Positions 8,162-16,401 of a stretch of DNA of 34,939 nt are shown piece by piece (positions within the stretch are counted from its first letter, which is position 1; each line of letters starts with the position of its first letter). A model generated the notes under the pieces. The model was not told the origin of the DNA and ran no database searches. It was given only the letters and a program-made list of their open reading frames with translations. Source of the stretch: JBFHKO01 sp041595355 (GTDB lineage: Bacteria; Pseudomonadota; Gammaproteobacteria; Enterobacterales; Aeromonadaceae); contig JBFHKO010000003.1 in the NCBI GenBank assembly GCA_041595355.1, positions 1-34,939 of the forward strand. The letters are read 5' to 3'. Position numbers and translations under genes: made by a program.

Positions 8162-8835
8162 TCCGCCTGCAGCAGATCTGCCGTCGCTTTCAGCTGGGCG
8201 AGCAATGGGTCACGGGGCTGGATGCAATCAATCTGGAGATCGCCGCCGGCGATTATGTGGCGGTCATGGGCCCTTCCGGCTCAGGCAAGTCGACATTGCT
8301 GAATGTGCTGGGGCTGCTGGACCAGCCGGACAGCGGTCAGTATCAGCTGGATGGCGAGGATACGGCAACACTGGTCGACGCCGCCCTCGCGGCCTTGCGC
8401 AGTCGCGCCATCGGTTTCGTGTTCCAGTCCTTTCACCTCATTCCCCGCCTGACGGCATTCGAGAACGTGGAATTGCCACTGGTACTGGCCGGTCACCCGC
8501 CTGCCGAGCGCCGCGCCCGGGTCGCGCAACTCATGCAGCAGCTGGGACTGGCCGATCGCGCCCGGCATCGCCCGCATCAGCTCTCCGGTGGCCAGCGCCA
8601 GCGGGTCGCCATCGCCCGGGCCATGGCGATGTCACCCCGGCTGCTGCTGGCCGACGAGCCCACCGGCAACCTGGACAGTCACGCCGGCGCCGAGGTGATC
8701 CAGTTGCTGGAGGAGCTGAATCAGGCGCAGGGCATTACCCTGGTGGTGGTCACCCACGATCCGGAGCTCAGCCAGCGGGCGCGTCGCCAGATCCGCATGC
8801 TGGATGGCCGGATCCAGCGGGACAGCCGCACATGA
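8158..8835 (+). CDS. ABC transporter ATP-binding protein, MacB/LolD type
   Basis: Nucleotide-binding subunit that powers the exporter. It has 225 residues with all ABC motifs intact: Walker A GPSGSGKST (38-46), Q-loop in FVFQSFHL (about 90), signature LSGGQRQRV (142-150), Walker B LLLADEPTGNLDS (162-174) and the switch histidine in VVTHDPE. The spacing and the QSFHLIPRLTAFENVELPL segment place it with LolD/MacB/FtsE-type ATPases that pair with FtsX-fold permeases. It overlaps the adaptor gene by four bases and the first permease gene by four bases (ATGA at 8832-8835), consistent with fixed subunit ratios. The transported substrate is unknown. Confidence 0.95.
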   Translation: MIRLQQICRRFQLGEQWVTGLDAINLEIAAGDYVAVMGPSGSGKSTLLNVLGLLDQPDSGQYQLDGEDTATLVDAALAALRSRAIGFVFQSFHLIPRLTAFENVELPLVLAGHPPAERRARVAQLMQQLGLADRARHRPHQLSGGQRQRVAIARAMAMSPRLLLADEPTGNLDSHAGAEVIQLLEELNQAQGITLVVVTHDPELSQRARRQIRMLDGRIQRDSRT

Positions 8836-10040
8836 TGCGCGCTCTGGATCGGCTGGATTTTGCCTACCAGGCCCTGACCCGCCACCGCTGGCGCGCCGTG
8901 CTGCTGGTACTGGCCATCGCCAGCAGCGTGGCCTCCGTGCTGATGATGACCGCGCTCGGGCAAGGGGCACGCAACTATGTGACCGCCGAGTTTTCCAGCC
9001 TGGGCAAGGAGATGCTGGTCATCCTGCCCGGTCGCAAGGAAACCACCGGCGGCTTGCCGCCCATGGGATCGACGCTGCGCGACATGACCCTGGCGGACAT
9101 GGCCTACCTGCAGCGCCGCCTGCCGCGGGTGCGCATCGTCCCCCTGGTGGTGGGCAGCAGCGAGGCCAAATTCGCTACCCGGCTGCGCAACACCCTGGTA
9201 CTGGGTACCACAGCGGCCTTCCAGGAGACACACCATCTGCAGATCCTGCGCGGTCAGGGACTGCCGGATCTGCCCGCCGAGCAGGCCCGGCCGGTCTGCC
9301 TGCTGGGGCGGCAACTGGCCAGTGAACTGTTCGGCAATCGGGATCCGGTGGGCGAGTGGCTGCGACTGGATGATAGTCGCTGCCGCATAGTGGGGATCTT
9401 TGCCAGCACCACCAGCAGCATGGGGCTGCGCATGGATGAGAATGTCGTGCTCCCGGTGGCGACCGCCCAGGCGCTGTTCAATACCCAGGCGCTGTTCCGG
9501 CTGTTTGTACAGGCCCGCGCCGGCCAGCCGCTGCCCCACTTGAGCGAGCAGCTGACCCACCTGATGCGCGAGCGCCATCAGGGGGTGGAAGATGTCACCA
9601 TCATGAGTCCGGATGCCCTGCTGCAAACCTTCAGCGACATCCTGCTGACCCTGACCCTGGCCGTGGCCGGCATCGGCGCCATCAGCCTGCTGGTCTCCGG
9701 TATCATGCTGATGAATCTGAGTCTCATCAGTACCCACCAGCGCACCGCCGAGATTGGTCTGCTCAAGGCATTGGGCGCCGATGGCCCCCTGGTCCGCTCG
9801 CTGTTTCTGACCGAGGCCCTGCTGCTTTCCGGCAGCGGAGCCCTGCTCGGGCTGGGACTGGGCTATCTGGCGGTGGCGCTGGCACGTCAGCTCTGGCCGG
9901 ATTTTCCGGCTCAGGTGCCCGATGCCGCCAGTCTGGCCGCGGCGGGCTGCGCCCTGCTGACCGGCCTGCTGTTCGCCTGGCTGCCGGCCAGCCGCGCGGC
10001 CCGGAAGCCGGTGGTCGATAGTCTGCGAGGCAATCTCTGA
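8832..10040 (+). CDS. ABC transporter permease, FtsX/MacB fold (first of two)
   Basis: Inner-membrane permease of 402 residues. Topology visible in the sequence is one helix near residues 20-42 (AVLLVLAIASSVASVLMMTA), then a large periplasmic domain (about 45-270). Three C-terminal helices follow (about 280-305, 325-350 and 365-390), the last ending LPASRAARKPVVDSLRG, the classic FtsX/MacB ending. The periplasmic domain begins with ALGQGARNYVTAEFSSLG, as in MacB_PCD proteins. The start is the ATG overlapping the ATPase stop; a second ATG follows immediately. The frame remains open upstream inside the ATPase gene, but that part is not protein-like. It probably forms a heterodimer with the next gene product. 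Confidence 0.92.
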   Translation: MMRALDRLDFAYQALTRHRWRAVLLVLAIASSVASVLMMTALGQGARNYVTAEFSSLGKEMLVILPGRKETTGGLPPMGSTLRDMTLADMAYLQRRLPRVRIVPLVVGSSEAKFATRLRNTLVLGTTAAFQETHHLQILRGQGLPDLPAEQARPVCLLGRQLASELFGNRDPVGEWLRLDDSRCRIVGIFASTTSSMGLRMDENVVLPVATAQALFNTQALFRLFVQARAGQPLPHLSEQLTHLMRERHQGVEDVTIMSPDALLQTFSDILLTLTLAVAGIGAISLLVSGIMLMNLSLISTHQRTAEIGLLKALGADGPLVRSLFLTEALLLSGSGALLGLGLGYLAVALARQLWPDFPAQVPDAASLAAAGCALLTGLLFAWLPASRAARKPVVDSLRGNL

Positions 10041-11242
10041 TGCGGCCGCTGGATCTGCTCGTCTGGTTGGCTCGCTCGTTACTGTCCGGACGCTCGCGCA
10101 GTCTGCTCTCCGCGCTGGGCATCGCCATCGGCATCGCGTCCGTCTCCACCCTGACCGCCATCGGCGAAGGATTGCGCCTCTATCTGCTGGAGAGCTTCTC
10201 CCAGTTTGGCAGCCGGGTGATCGCCATCACCCCCGGCAAGACCGATACCGCCGGCACCCCGCATGGCCTTCTCAGCAGCGTGCGGCCCCTGACCCTGGCC
10301 GACAGCCACAGTCTGCGCCGACTGCCGTTTGTCACGGCGGTGATCCCGGTGCTGTCAGGCACCGGCGAAGTAAAGGCCGGGCGCCTGACGCGCAACACCA
10401 ACATTCTCGGTACCGGCCACCAGGCCGCCCAGGGCTGGCGTTTCACCCTGGCTCAGGGACGCTTTCTGCCCGACGAGGCGAGCCAGTGGCCACGCCCGCT
10501 GGCTGTGCTCGGCGCCCTGGTCGCCCGGGAGCTGTTCCCGGACCGCCCGGCCCTGGGCGCCTTCATCCGGGTCGGCGATCGCCGCTTTCAGGTTATCGGC
10601 ATCATGGCCGAAAAAGGCCAGTTCTTGGGGTTTGACCTGGATGACATGGTCTACATTCCGACGGCCCATGCCGAGGCGCTTTTCAATCGCGAGGGGCTGA
10701 TGGAAATAGACGTGATCTACACCCCCGGCATCAATGATGCGCTTATCAGCGAGCGCATTCGCCAAAGGTTGCTGGCCCGCCATGGGCGGGAAGACTTCAC
10801 CCTCTACTCCCAGCAGGACATGCTGCAGAGCCTGGATCGCATCCTCACCATCGTCAAGGCGGCCATAGCGGGCCTCGGCACCCTCTCCCTGCTCATCGGC
10901 GCCGTGGGCATTTTCACTATCATGAGCATTGCCCAGCAGGAACGTATTCCTGAAATCGGCCTGCTGCGCGCCCTTGGCTGCCCGCGCCGCCAGGTGTTGC
11001 TGCTGTTTCTGGGGGAGGCCATGCTGCTGGCCACCAGCGGCGGGCTGTTGGGGCTGGCGCTGCTGCTGGGGCTGGGCGGCCTGTTGCAGCTGCTGGTGCC
11101 GGCCCTGCCGCTGGTCCTGGAGCCCCTCTACCTGCTGCTGGCGCTGGGTTTCTCCACTCTGGTGGGGTTGCTGGCCGGACTCTATCCGGCCTGGCGAGCC
11201 ATGCAGCAGGACCCCGTCGAGGCGCTGCGCGGCGACGGATGA
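10040..11242 (+). CDS. ABC transporter permease, FtsX/MacB fold (second of two)
   Basis: Second permease of 400 residues, paralogous to its neighbour. A helix after SRSLLSALGIAIGIASVSTL (about 15-40) precedes the periplasmic MacB_PCD domain (about 40-260). Three C-terminal helices follow: GLGTLSLLIGAVGIFTIMS, then GLLGLALLLGLGGLL, then a last helix ending LYPAWRAMQQDPVEALRG. EIGLLRALGCPRRQVL is the conserved cytoplasmic coupling loop. The ATG overlaps the stop of the first permease by one base (TGATG). With one adaptor and one ATPase this makes a complete exporter except for an outer-membrane TolC-like channel, which is not encoded here. No obvious terminator follows; a weak stem lies at 11260-11282. 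Confidence 0.93.
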   Translation: MRPLDLLVWLARSLLSGRSRSLLSALGIAIGIASVSTLTAIGEGLRLYLLESFSQFGSRVIAITPGKTDTAGTPHGLLSSVRPLTLADSHSLRRLPFVTAVIPVLSGTGEVKAGRLTRNTNILGTGHQAAQGWRFTLAQGRFLPDEASQWPRPLAVLGALVARELFPDRPALGAFIRVGDRRFQVIGIMAEKGQFLGFDLDDMVYIPTAHAEALFNREGLMEIDVIYTPGINDALISERIRQRLLARHGREDFTLYSQQDMLQSLDRILTIVKAAIAGLGTLSLLIGAVGIFTIMSIAQQERIPEIGLLRALGCPRRQVLLLFLGEAMLLATSGGLLGLALLLGLGGLLQLLVPALPLVLEPLYLLLALGFSTLVGLLAGLYPAWRAMQQDPVEALRGDG

Positions 11243-11575
11243 GACGCGTATGAGAATAAAACGGGCGGCGGAAAAAGCCGTTACGAGTCGGCACCAGGTT
11301 GCCCACAATTTTGCAACCCAATGCCGGGTATATTTTGACAATCCGCCCACCAGGTGGCACAACTAGACTCAGCACCCATAATCAGACTCACCGTCCGCCA
11401 GCGCTATGCATGGCAACAGCCACCGGTGAGCCTTCACAAAAAACGCTTATTTATCGATGAGTTACTTCACAGGCGTGCGCAGCCTCGTCTAGGCTGGATC
11501 CATGAGTGAAGAGTCGTCGGTAATGACCGGTTGCAAAAAGTCGGCTGGTTTCAGTGAATGATCCGGGGGTTAGAC
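11243..11575 (+). promoter_or_regulatory. Intergenic region upstream of yeaG, with weak promoter candidates
   Basis: 333 bases without a gene. A consensus -35 hexamer TTGACA lies at 11335-11340 but has no -10 at normal spacing. CTAGACT at 11363-11369 resembles the sigma-S extended -10 (CTACACT type), 22 bases further on. A small inverted repeat AGCCT/AGGCT (11481-11485, 11491-11495) and CGGT/ACCG (11518-11521, 11526-11529) lie nearer the gene. In E. coli the homologous yeaGH operon is under general-stress and nitrogen-starvation (sigma-54) control. I checked for GG-N10-GC sigma-54 sites and found none convincing. The promoter therefore remains unassigned. Confidence 0.3.
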
Positions 11576-13498
11576 ATGGGAATCTTTGATCACTACCAAC
11601 GTCGTTATGAAGAGGCTCGGGAAGAGGAATACACGCTGCAGGAGTTTCTCGAACTCTGTCATGAGGATCGCACCTGCTACGCCTCGGCCGCCGAGCGCCT
11701 GCTGATGGCCATCGGCCAACCCGAGACGATAGACACGGCGCTCGATCCTCGTCTCAGCCGCCTGTTTTCCAACCGGGTGATACACCGCTACCCTGCCTTC
11801 AAGGATTTCTATGGCATGGAGGAGGCCATAGAGCAGATAGTGGCCTACCTGAAGCATGCCGCCCAGGGACTGGAAGAGAAGAAACAGATCCTCTACCTGC
11901 TCGGCCCGGTGGGGGGCGGCAAGTCCTCTCTGGCCGAGAAGCTCAAGGCGCTGATGCAGAAGATCCCCATCTATCGTCTCAAGGGCTCACCGGTCAACGA
12001 CCATCCCTTCTGCCTGTTCGATGCCAATGAAGACGGTGAACTGCTGCGCCAGGAGTATGGCATCCCGAATCGTTACCTGAAGAGCATCATGTCCCCCTGG
12101 GCGGCCAAGCGGTTGCACGAATATGGCGGGGACATCAGCCAGTTCAAGGTGGAGAAGGTCTACCCCTCCATTCTGGATCAGATAGCCATCGCCAAGACCG
12201 AGCCGGGCGACGAGAACAACCAGGATATCTCCTCCCTGGTGGGCAAGGTGGATATCCGCCAGCTGGAGCATTTCTCCCAGAACGATGCCGATGCCTATGC
12301 CTACTCGGGCTCCCTGTGCCGTGCCAACCAGGGCCTGATGGAGTTCGTCGAGATGTTCAAGGCCCCCATCAAGGTATTGCATCCCCTGCTGACGGCCACC
12401 CAGGAAGGCAACTACAACCCCACCGAGGGGCTCTCGGCCCTGCCTTTCGAGGGCATCATACTGGCCCACTCCAACGAATCGGAATGGCAGCAGTTCCGCA
12501 ACAACAAGAACAACGAGGCGTTCCTGGATCGGGTCTACATCGTCAAGGTACCCTATTGCCTGCGCGTCTCCGAAGAGGTGCATATCTACGAGAAACTGCT
12601 GGTCAACAGCGAACTGGTCACGGCCAAGTGCGCGCCCGGCACCCTGGAGTACCTGGCACAATTCAGCGTTCTCTCGCGCCTCAAGGAGCCGGAAAACTCC
12701 AGCCTCTACTCCAAGATGCGGGTCTACGACGGTGAAAGTCTCAAGGATACGGATCCCAAGGCCAAGTCCTACCAGGAGTACCGCGACTATGCCGGCGTGG
12801 ACGAAGGCATGCAGGGGCTGTCCACCCGCTTCGCCTTCAAGATATTGTCCCGGGTATTCAACTTCGATCACGCCGAGGTCGCGGCCAACCCGGTGCATCT
12901 CTTCTATGTGCTGGAGCAGCAGATAGAGCGCGAACAGTTTCCCCAGGAGTTGCATGACAAGTACCTGGAGTTCATCAAGGGCTACCTGGTGCCGCGCTAT
13001 GTGGAGTTCATCGGCAAGGAGATACAGACCGCCTATCTGGAGTCCTATTCCGAATATGGACAAAACATCTTCGACCGCTATGTCACCTATGCCGACTTCT
13101 GGATCCAGGATCAGGAGTATCGGGATCCGGAAACCGGACAACTGTTCGACCGGGGCGCGCTCAACAATGAACTGGAGAAAATAGAAAAGCCGGCCGGGAT
13201 CAGCAACCCGAAGGATTTTCGCAACGAAATCGTCAACTTCGTGCTGCGGGCCCGCGCCAATAACGCCGGGCGCAATCCCAACTGGACCAGCTACGAGAAA
13301 TTGCGCACCGTCATCGAGAAGAAGATGTTCTCCAACACCGAGGATCTGCTGCCGGTGATCTCCTTCAATACCAAGACCTCGGCCGAGGAGATGAAGAAGC
13401 ATGAGAACTTCGTCGAGCGCATGATGGAAAAAGGCTATACCCGCAAGCAGGTGCGCCTGCTCTCCGAATGGTATTTGCGAGTGCGCAAGTCCACCTGA
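11576..13498 (+). CDS. yeaG: PrkA-family serine protein kinase YeaG
   Basis: Stress-associated AAA+/kinase hybrid protein of 640 residues, nearly co-linear with E. coli YeaG. The N-terminal PrkA AAA domain shows Walker A GPVGGGKSS (110-118) after EEKKQILYLL. A long conserved core follows (SPVNDHPFCLF, MSPWAAKRLHEYGGD, LCRANQGLMEFVEMFKAPI, ILAHSNESEW). The C-terminal domain ends MEKGYTRKQVRLLSEWYLRVRKS, the usual end. The start MGIFDHYQRRYE is chosen because it matches the family N-terminus; an ATG six codons upstream (11558) would add MIRGLD, which is not conserved. The ribosome site is a weak G-run (11564-11568). It is the first gene of a module with yeaH (21-base gap) and spoVR. Family members are linked to starvation and stationary-phase stress; the physiological substrate is unclear. 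Confidence 0.95.
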   Translation: MGIFDHYQRRYEEAREEEYTLQEFLELCHEDRTCYASAAERLLMAIGQPETIDTALDPRLSRLFSNRVIHRYPAFKDFYGMEEAIEQIVAYLKHAAQGLEEKKQILYLLGPVGGGKSSLAEKLKALMQKIPIYRLKGSPVNDHPFCLFDANEDGELLRQEYGIPNRYLKSIMSPWAAKRLHEYGGDISQFKVEKVYPSILDQIAIAKTEPGDENNQDISSLVGKVDIRQLEHFSQNDADAYAYSGSLCRANQGLMEFVEMFKAPIKVLHPLLTATQEGNYNPTEGLSALPFEGIILAHSNESEWQQFRNNKNNEAFLDRVYIVKVPYCLRVSEEVHIYEKLLVNSELVTAKCAPGTLEYLAQFSVLSRLKEPENSSLYSKMRVYDGESLKDTDPKAKSYQEYRDYAGVDEGMQGLSTRFAFKILSRVFNFDHAEVAANPVHLFYVLEQQIEREQFPQELHDKYLEFIKGYLVPRYVEFIGKEIQTAYLESYSEYGQNIFDRYVTYADFWIQDQEYRDPETGQLFDRGALNNELEKIEKPAGISNPKDFRNEIVNFVLRARANNAGRNPNWTSYEKLRTVIEKKMFSNTEDLLPVISFNTKTSAEEMKKHENFVERMMEKGYTRKQVRLLSEWYLRVRKST

Positions 13499-13519
13499 GT
13501 GCGCGGCTGAGGAGGTTGT

Positions 13520-14788
13520 ATGGCCCATTTCATCGATCGGCGACTGAACGGCAAGAACAAGAGTGCGGTGAACCGGCAACGGTTCATCCGCCGCTACAAG
13601 AACCAGATCAAGAAGGCCGTCTCCGATGCGGTCACCCGGCGCAGCATCCAGGACATCGACAAGGGAGAAAGCGTCAGCATTCCAACCCGGGACATCAGCG
13701 AGCCGGTGTTTCAGCAGGGGCCTGGCGGTCACAGGGAGAGGGTGCACCCGGGCAATGATCGCTTCGTCCCCGGTGAGCAGATAGCCCGCCCCCCGGGCGG
13801 CCAGGGTCAGGGCAGTGGTGAGGGCCAGGCCAGCGCCGATGGTGAAGGCACCGAGGAGTTCGTGTTCCAGATCTCCAAGGATGAATACCTGGATATTCTG
13901 TTCGACGATCTGGCGCTGCCCAATCTGGAGAAAAATCCGGTCAGTCGGCTGGTGGAGACGAAAACCTACCGCGCCGGCTATACCTCCGACGGCGTGCCGG
14001 CCAACATCAACGTGGTACGCTCGCTGCAAAACTCCCTGGCCCGGCGGGTGGCCATGCAGGCCGGCAAGAAGCGCCGCCTGGCCGAGCTGGAGCAGCGCCT
14101 GGCCGCCCTGCAGCCCCCCGGCGAGGAAGAGCAGGCCGAGTGTACACGGCTGGAAAATGACATTGCCGAGCTGAAACGCAAGTTAGCGGCGGTGCCCTTC
14201 ATCGATACCTTCGATCTGCGCTTCAACAACTTCGTCAAACGGGCGGTACCCTCCAGCCAGGCCGTGATGTTCTGTCTGATGGATGTCTCGGGCTCCATGG
14301 ATCAGGCCACCAAGGACATGGCCAAGCGCTTCTATATCCTGCTCTATCTGTTCCTGACCCGAACCTACAAGAACGTGGAGGTAGTGTTTATCCGCCACCA
14401 TACCCAGGCCAAGGAGGTGGACGAGCAGGAATTCTTCTACTCCCAGGAGACCGGCGGCACCATTGTCTCCAGTGCCCTGCGCCTCATGAGCGAGATCATG
14501 CGCGCACGTTATCCGGCCAACGAATGGAACATCTATGCCGCCCAGGCCTCGGACGGCGACAACTGGGCCGATGACTCGCCGCTGTGCCGCGAGTTGCTGG
14601 AACACCAGATCATGCCCTGGGTGCGCTATTACGCCTATATCGAGATCACCACCCGCGCCCACCAGAGCCTCTGGTATCAATACGAGACGGTAGCCAAGCA
14701 GTATCCGCAGTTCGCCATGGAGAACATCCGCAAACTGGAGGATATCTTTCCGGTGTTCCGGGAGCTGTTTAAGAAGCAGGCCGCATGA
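13520..14788 (+). CDS. yeaH: DUF444 / VWA-domain protein YeaH
   Basis: Partner protein of YeaG, 422 residues. The basic N-terminus (HFIDRRLNGKNKSAVNRQRFIRRYK) is family-typical. A glycine/glutamate-rich flexible linker spans about residues 92-115. A central helical region follows, then a von Willebrand factor A-like domain with a MIDAS metal motif DVSGS (Asp255, Ser257, Ser259) in CLMDVSGSMDQATKDMAKRF. The downstream parts FIRHHTQAKEVDEQEFFYSQETGGT and ASDGDNWADDS (Asp) complete the fold. A GAGGAGG ribosome site precedes the ATG. The stop overlaps the first possible ATG of spoVR. VWA proteins often pair with AAA+ ATPases, which fits the adjacent yeaG. Its role is inferred, not known. Confidence 0.95.
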   Translation: MAHFIDRRLNGKNKSAVNRQRFIRRYKNQIKKAVSDAVTRRSIQDIDKGESVSIPTRDISEPVFQQGPGGHRERVHPGNDRFVPGEQIARPPGGQGQGSGEGQASADGEGTEEFVFQISKDEYLDILFDDLALPNLEKNPVSRLVETKTYRAGYTSDGVPANINVVRSLQNSLARRVAMQAGKKRRLAELEQRLAALQPPGEEEQAECTRLENDIAELKRKLAAVPFIDTFDLRFNNFVKRAVPSSQAVMFCLMDVSGSMDQATKDMAKRFYILLYLFLTRTYKNVEVVFIRHHTQAKEVDEQEFFYSQETGGTIVSSALRLMSEIMRARYPANEWNIYAAQASDGDNWADDSPLCRELLEHQIMPWVRYYAYIEITTRAHQSLWYQYETVAKQYPQFAMENIRKLEDIFPVFRELFKKQAA

Positions 14789-14802
14789 TGGCAGGAGCAT
14801 CT

Positions 14803-16326
14803 ATGACCGCAGAGCCGATCCGATCCCCCCTCAGCGACGGTCCGGACTGGACCTTCGCGCTGCTGGCCCGCTACCAGCAGGAAATCGCCCGCATCGCCGA
14901 CCATTACCGGCTGACCACCTACCCCAATCAGATCGAGGTCATTGCCGCCGAGCAGATGATGGATGCCTACTCCAGCGTCGGCATGCCCATCGGTTACCAC
15001 CACTGGTCATTCGGCAAGAAATTCATCCAGACCGAGCAGCACTACAAACGCGGTCAGATGGGACTGGCCTACGAGATCGTGATCAACTCCGATCCCTGCA
15101 TCGCCTACCTGATGGAGGAAAACACCCTGCCGCTGCAGGCGCTGGTCATCGCCCACGCCTGCTATGGCCACAACTCCTTTTTCAAGAACAACTACCTGTT
15201 CAAGGCCTGGACCGATGCCGGCTCCATCGTCGACTACCTGCTGTTTGCCCGCCATTACATCACCCAGTGCGAAGAGAAATATGGCGTGGAGGCGGTGGAG
15301 TCGCTGCTGGACTCCTGCCATGCACTGATGAATTACGGCGTCGACCGCTACAAGCGGCCCCAGCGGCTGTCGCTGTCCGAGGAGAAACGGCGTCAAAAGC
15401 GGCGTGAAGAGTACCTGCAGACCCAGGTCAACGAGCTGTGGCGCACCCTGCCCCGCACACTGCAGCGCACCGATGCCGATAATCGCCGATTCCCCTCCGA
15501 GCCCCAGGAAAACATTCTCTACTTCATCGAAAAGAACGCGCCCATGCTGGAGCCCTGGCAGCGGGAGATCATCCGTGTGGTGCGCAAGATAAGCCAGTAC
15601 TTCTATCCCCAGAAGCAGACCCAGGTGATGAACGAAGGCTGGGCCACCTTCTGGCACTACACCATACTCAACCACCTCTATGACGACGGTCTGGTCACCG
15701 ACCGCTTCATGGTGGAGTTTTTACATAGTCACACCAACGTCATCTATCAGCCCCCCTACAACCACAGCCATTACTCGGGGATCAACCCCTATGCACTGGG
15801 TTTTGCCATGTTCCGCGATCTGCGCCGCATCTGCGAAGCGCCCACCGAGGAGGACCGCTACTGGTTTCCCGACTATGCCGGCTCCGACTGGCTGGAGACG
15901 CTGCACTTCGCCATGGAGAACTTCAAGGACGAAAGCTTCATCAGCCAGTTCCTGAGCCCCAAGGTGATGCGCGACTTCCGCTTCTTTGCCATCGATGACG
16001 ACGACCAACGCAATTACCTGCAGGTCTCGGCCATCCATAACGAGGAGGGGTACCGGCTGCTGCGCCAGAAACTCTCCGCCCAGTACAACCTCAGCAACCA
16101 TGAGCCCAATATTCAGGTCTACAATGTCGACCTGAAAGGCGATCGCACCCTGACCCTGCGCTATGTCCCCAATGAACGCATCCCCCTCGCTAACTCCTAC
16201 AAGGAAGTACTGCGTCACCTTCAGCAGCTGTGGGGATTCGGCGTCCGCCTGGAGCAGGAGAACGGCGATGGCCATGTGCGCCTGCTGGGCCAGAGCCCGG
16301 AGCCGGCCAACCAGCCGGAGGGGTAA
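14803..16326 (+). CDS. spoVR: SpoVR / YcgB family protein
   Basis: Homologue of Bacillus SpoVR and E. coli YcgB, 507 residues from this start. Recognisable blocks are YPNQIEVIAAEQMMDAY, MAHACYGHNSFF-type HACYGHNSFFKNNYLF, LDSCHALMNYGVDRYKRP, NEGWATFWHYTILNHLY and FISQFLSPKVMRDF. The histidine/glutamate-rich blocks (HACYGHN, NEGWATFWHY) look like a metal site, but no activity is established. The ATG at 14803 has AGGAG six bases upstream and is preferred over ATGs at 14785 and 14788, which overlap the yeaH stop. In enterobacteria ycgB lies elsewhere; here it completes the yeaG-yeaH-spoVR trio, common in other proteobacteria and linked to stationary-phase stress. A strong terminator follows. Confidence 0.94.
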   Translation: MTAEPIRSPLSDGPDWTFALLARYQQEIARIADHYRLTTYPNQIEVIAAEQMMDAYSSVGMPIGYHHWSFGKKFIQTEQHYKRGQMGLAYEIVINSDPCIAYLMEENTLPLQALVIAHACYGHNSFFKNNYLFKAWTDAGSIVDYLLFARHYITQCEEKYGVEAVESLLDSCHALMNYGVDRYKRPQRLSLSEEKRRQKRREEYLQTQVNELWRTLPRTLQRTDADNRRFPSEPQENILYFIEKNAPMLEPWQREIIRVVRKISQYFYPQKQTQVMNEGWATFWHYTILNHLYDDGLVTDRFMVEFLHSHTNVIYQPPYNHSHYSGINPYALGFAMFRDLRRICEAPTEEDRYWFPDYAGSDWLETLHFAMENFKDESFISQFLSPKVMRDFRFFAIDDDDQRNYLQVSAIHNEEGYRLLRQKLSAQYNLSNHEPNIQVYNVDLKGDRTLTLRYVPNERIPLANSYKEVLRHLQQLWGFGVRLEQENGDGHVRLLGQSPEPANQPEG

Positions 16327-16345
16327 CTCCCGCCCGCCACCAGGC

Positions 16346-16385
16346 CCCCAACAAAAAAGCCGCAGATGCGGCTTTTTTGTTGGGG
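16346..16385. terminator. Perfect palindromic bidirectional terminator between spoVR and fadR
   Basis: A 40-base perfect palindrome: CCCCAAC, six A, GCCGCA, a GA centre, TGCGGC, six T, GTTGGGG. The GC-rich core flanked by A-run and T-run makes a good intrinsic terminator in both directions. It serves the convergent spoVR (plus, ends 16326) and fadR (minus, ends 16402). Confidence 0.9.
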
Positions 16386-16401
16386 ATACGCGCTGGTTGA
16401 C

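Noticed and set aside
11299..11316. Sigma-54-like site (TTGC pairs) upstream of yeaG
   Set aside because: The invariant GG of the -24 element is missing or at the wrong spacing (GG-N9-GC or GC-N10-GC); not a credible sigma-54 promoter despite the known nitrogen control of E. coli yeaGH.
11987..14029. A 680-codon open frame on the minus strand opposite yeaG/yeaH
   Set aside because: The plus-strand genes match known proteins almost end to end; the antisense frame has no recognisable motif or start context.
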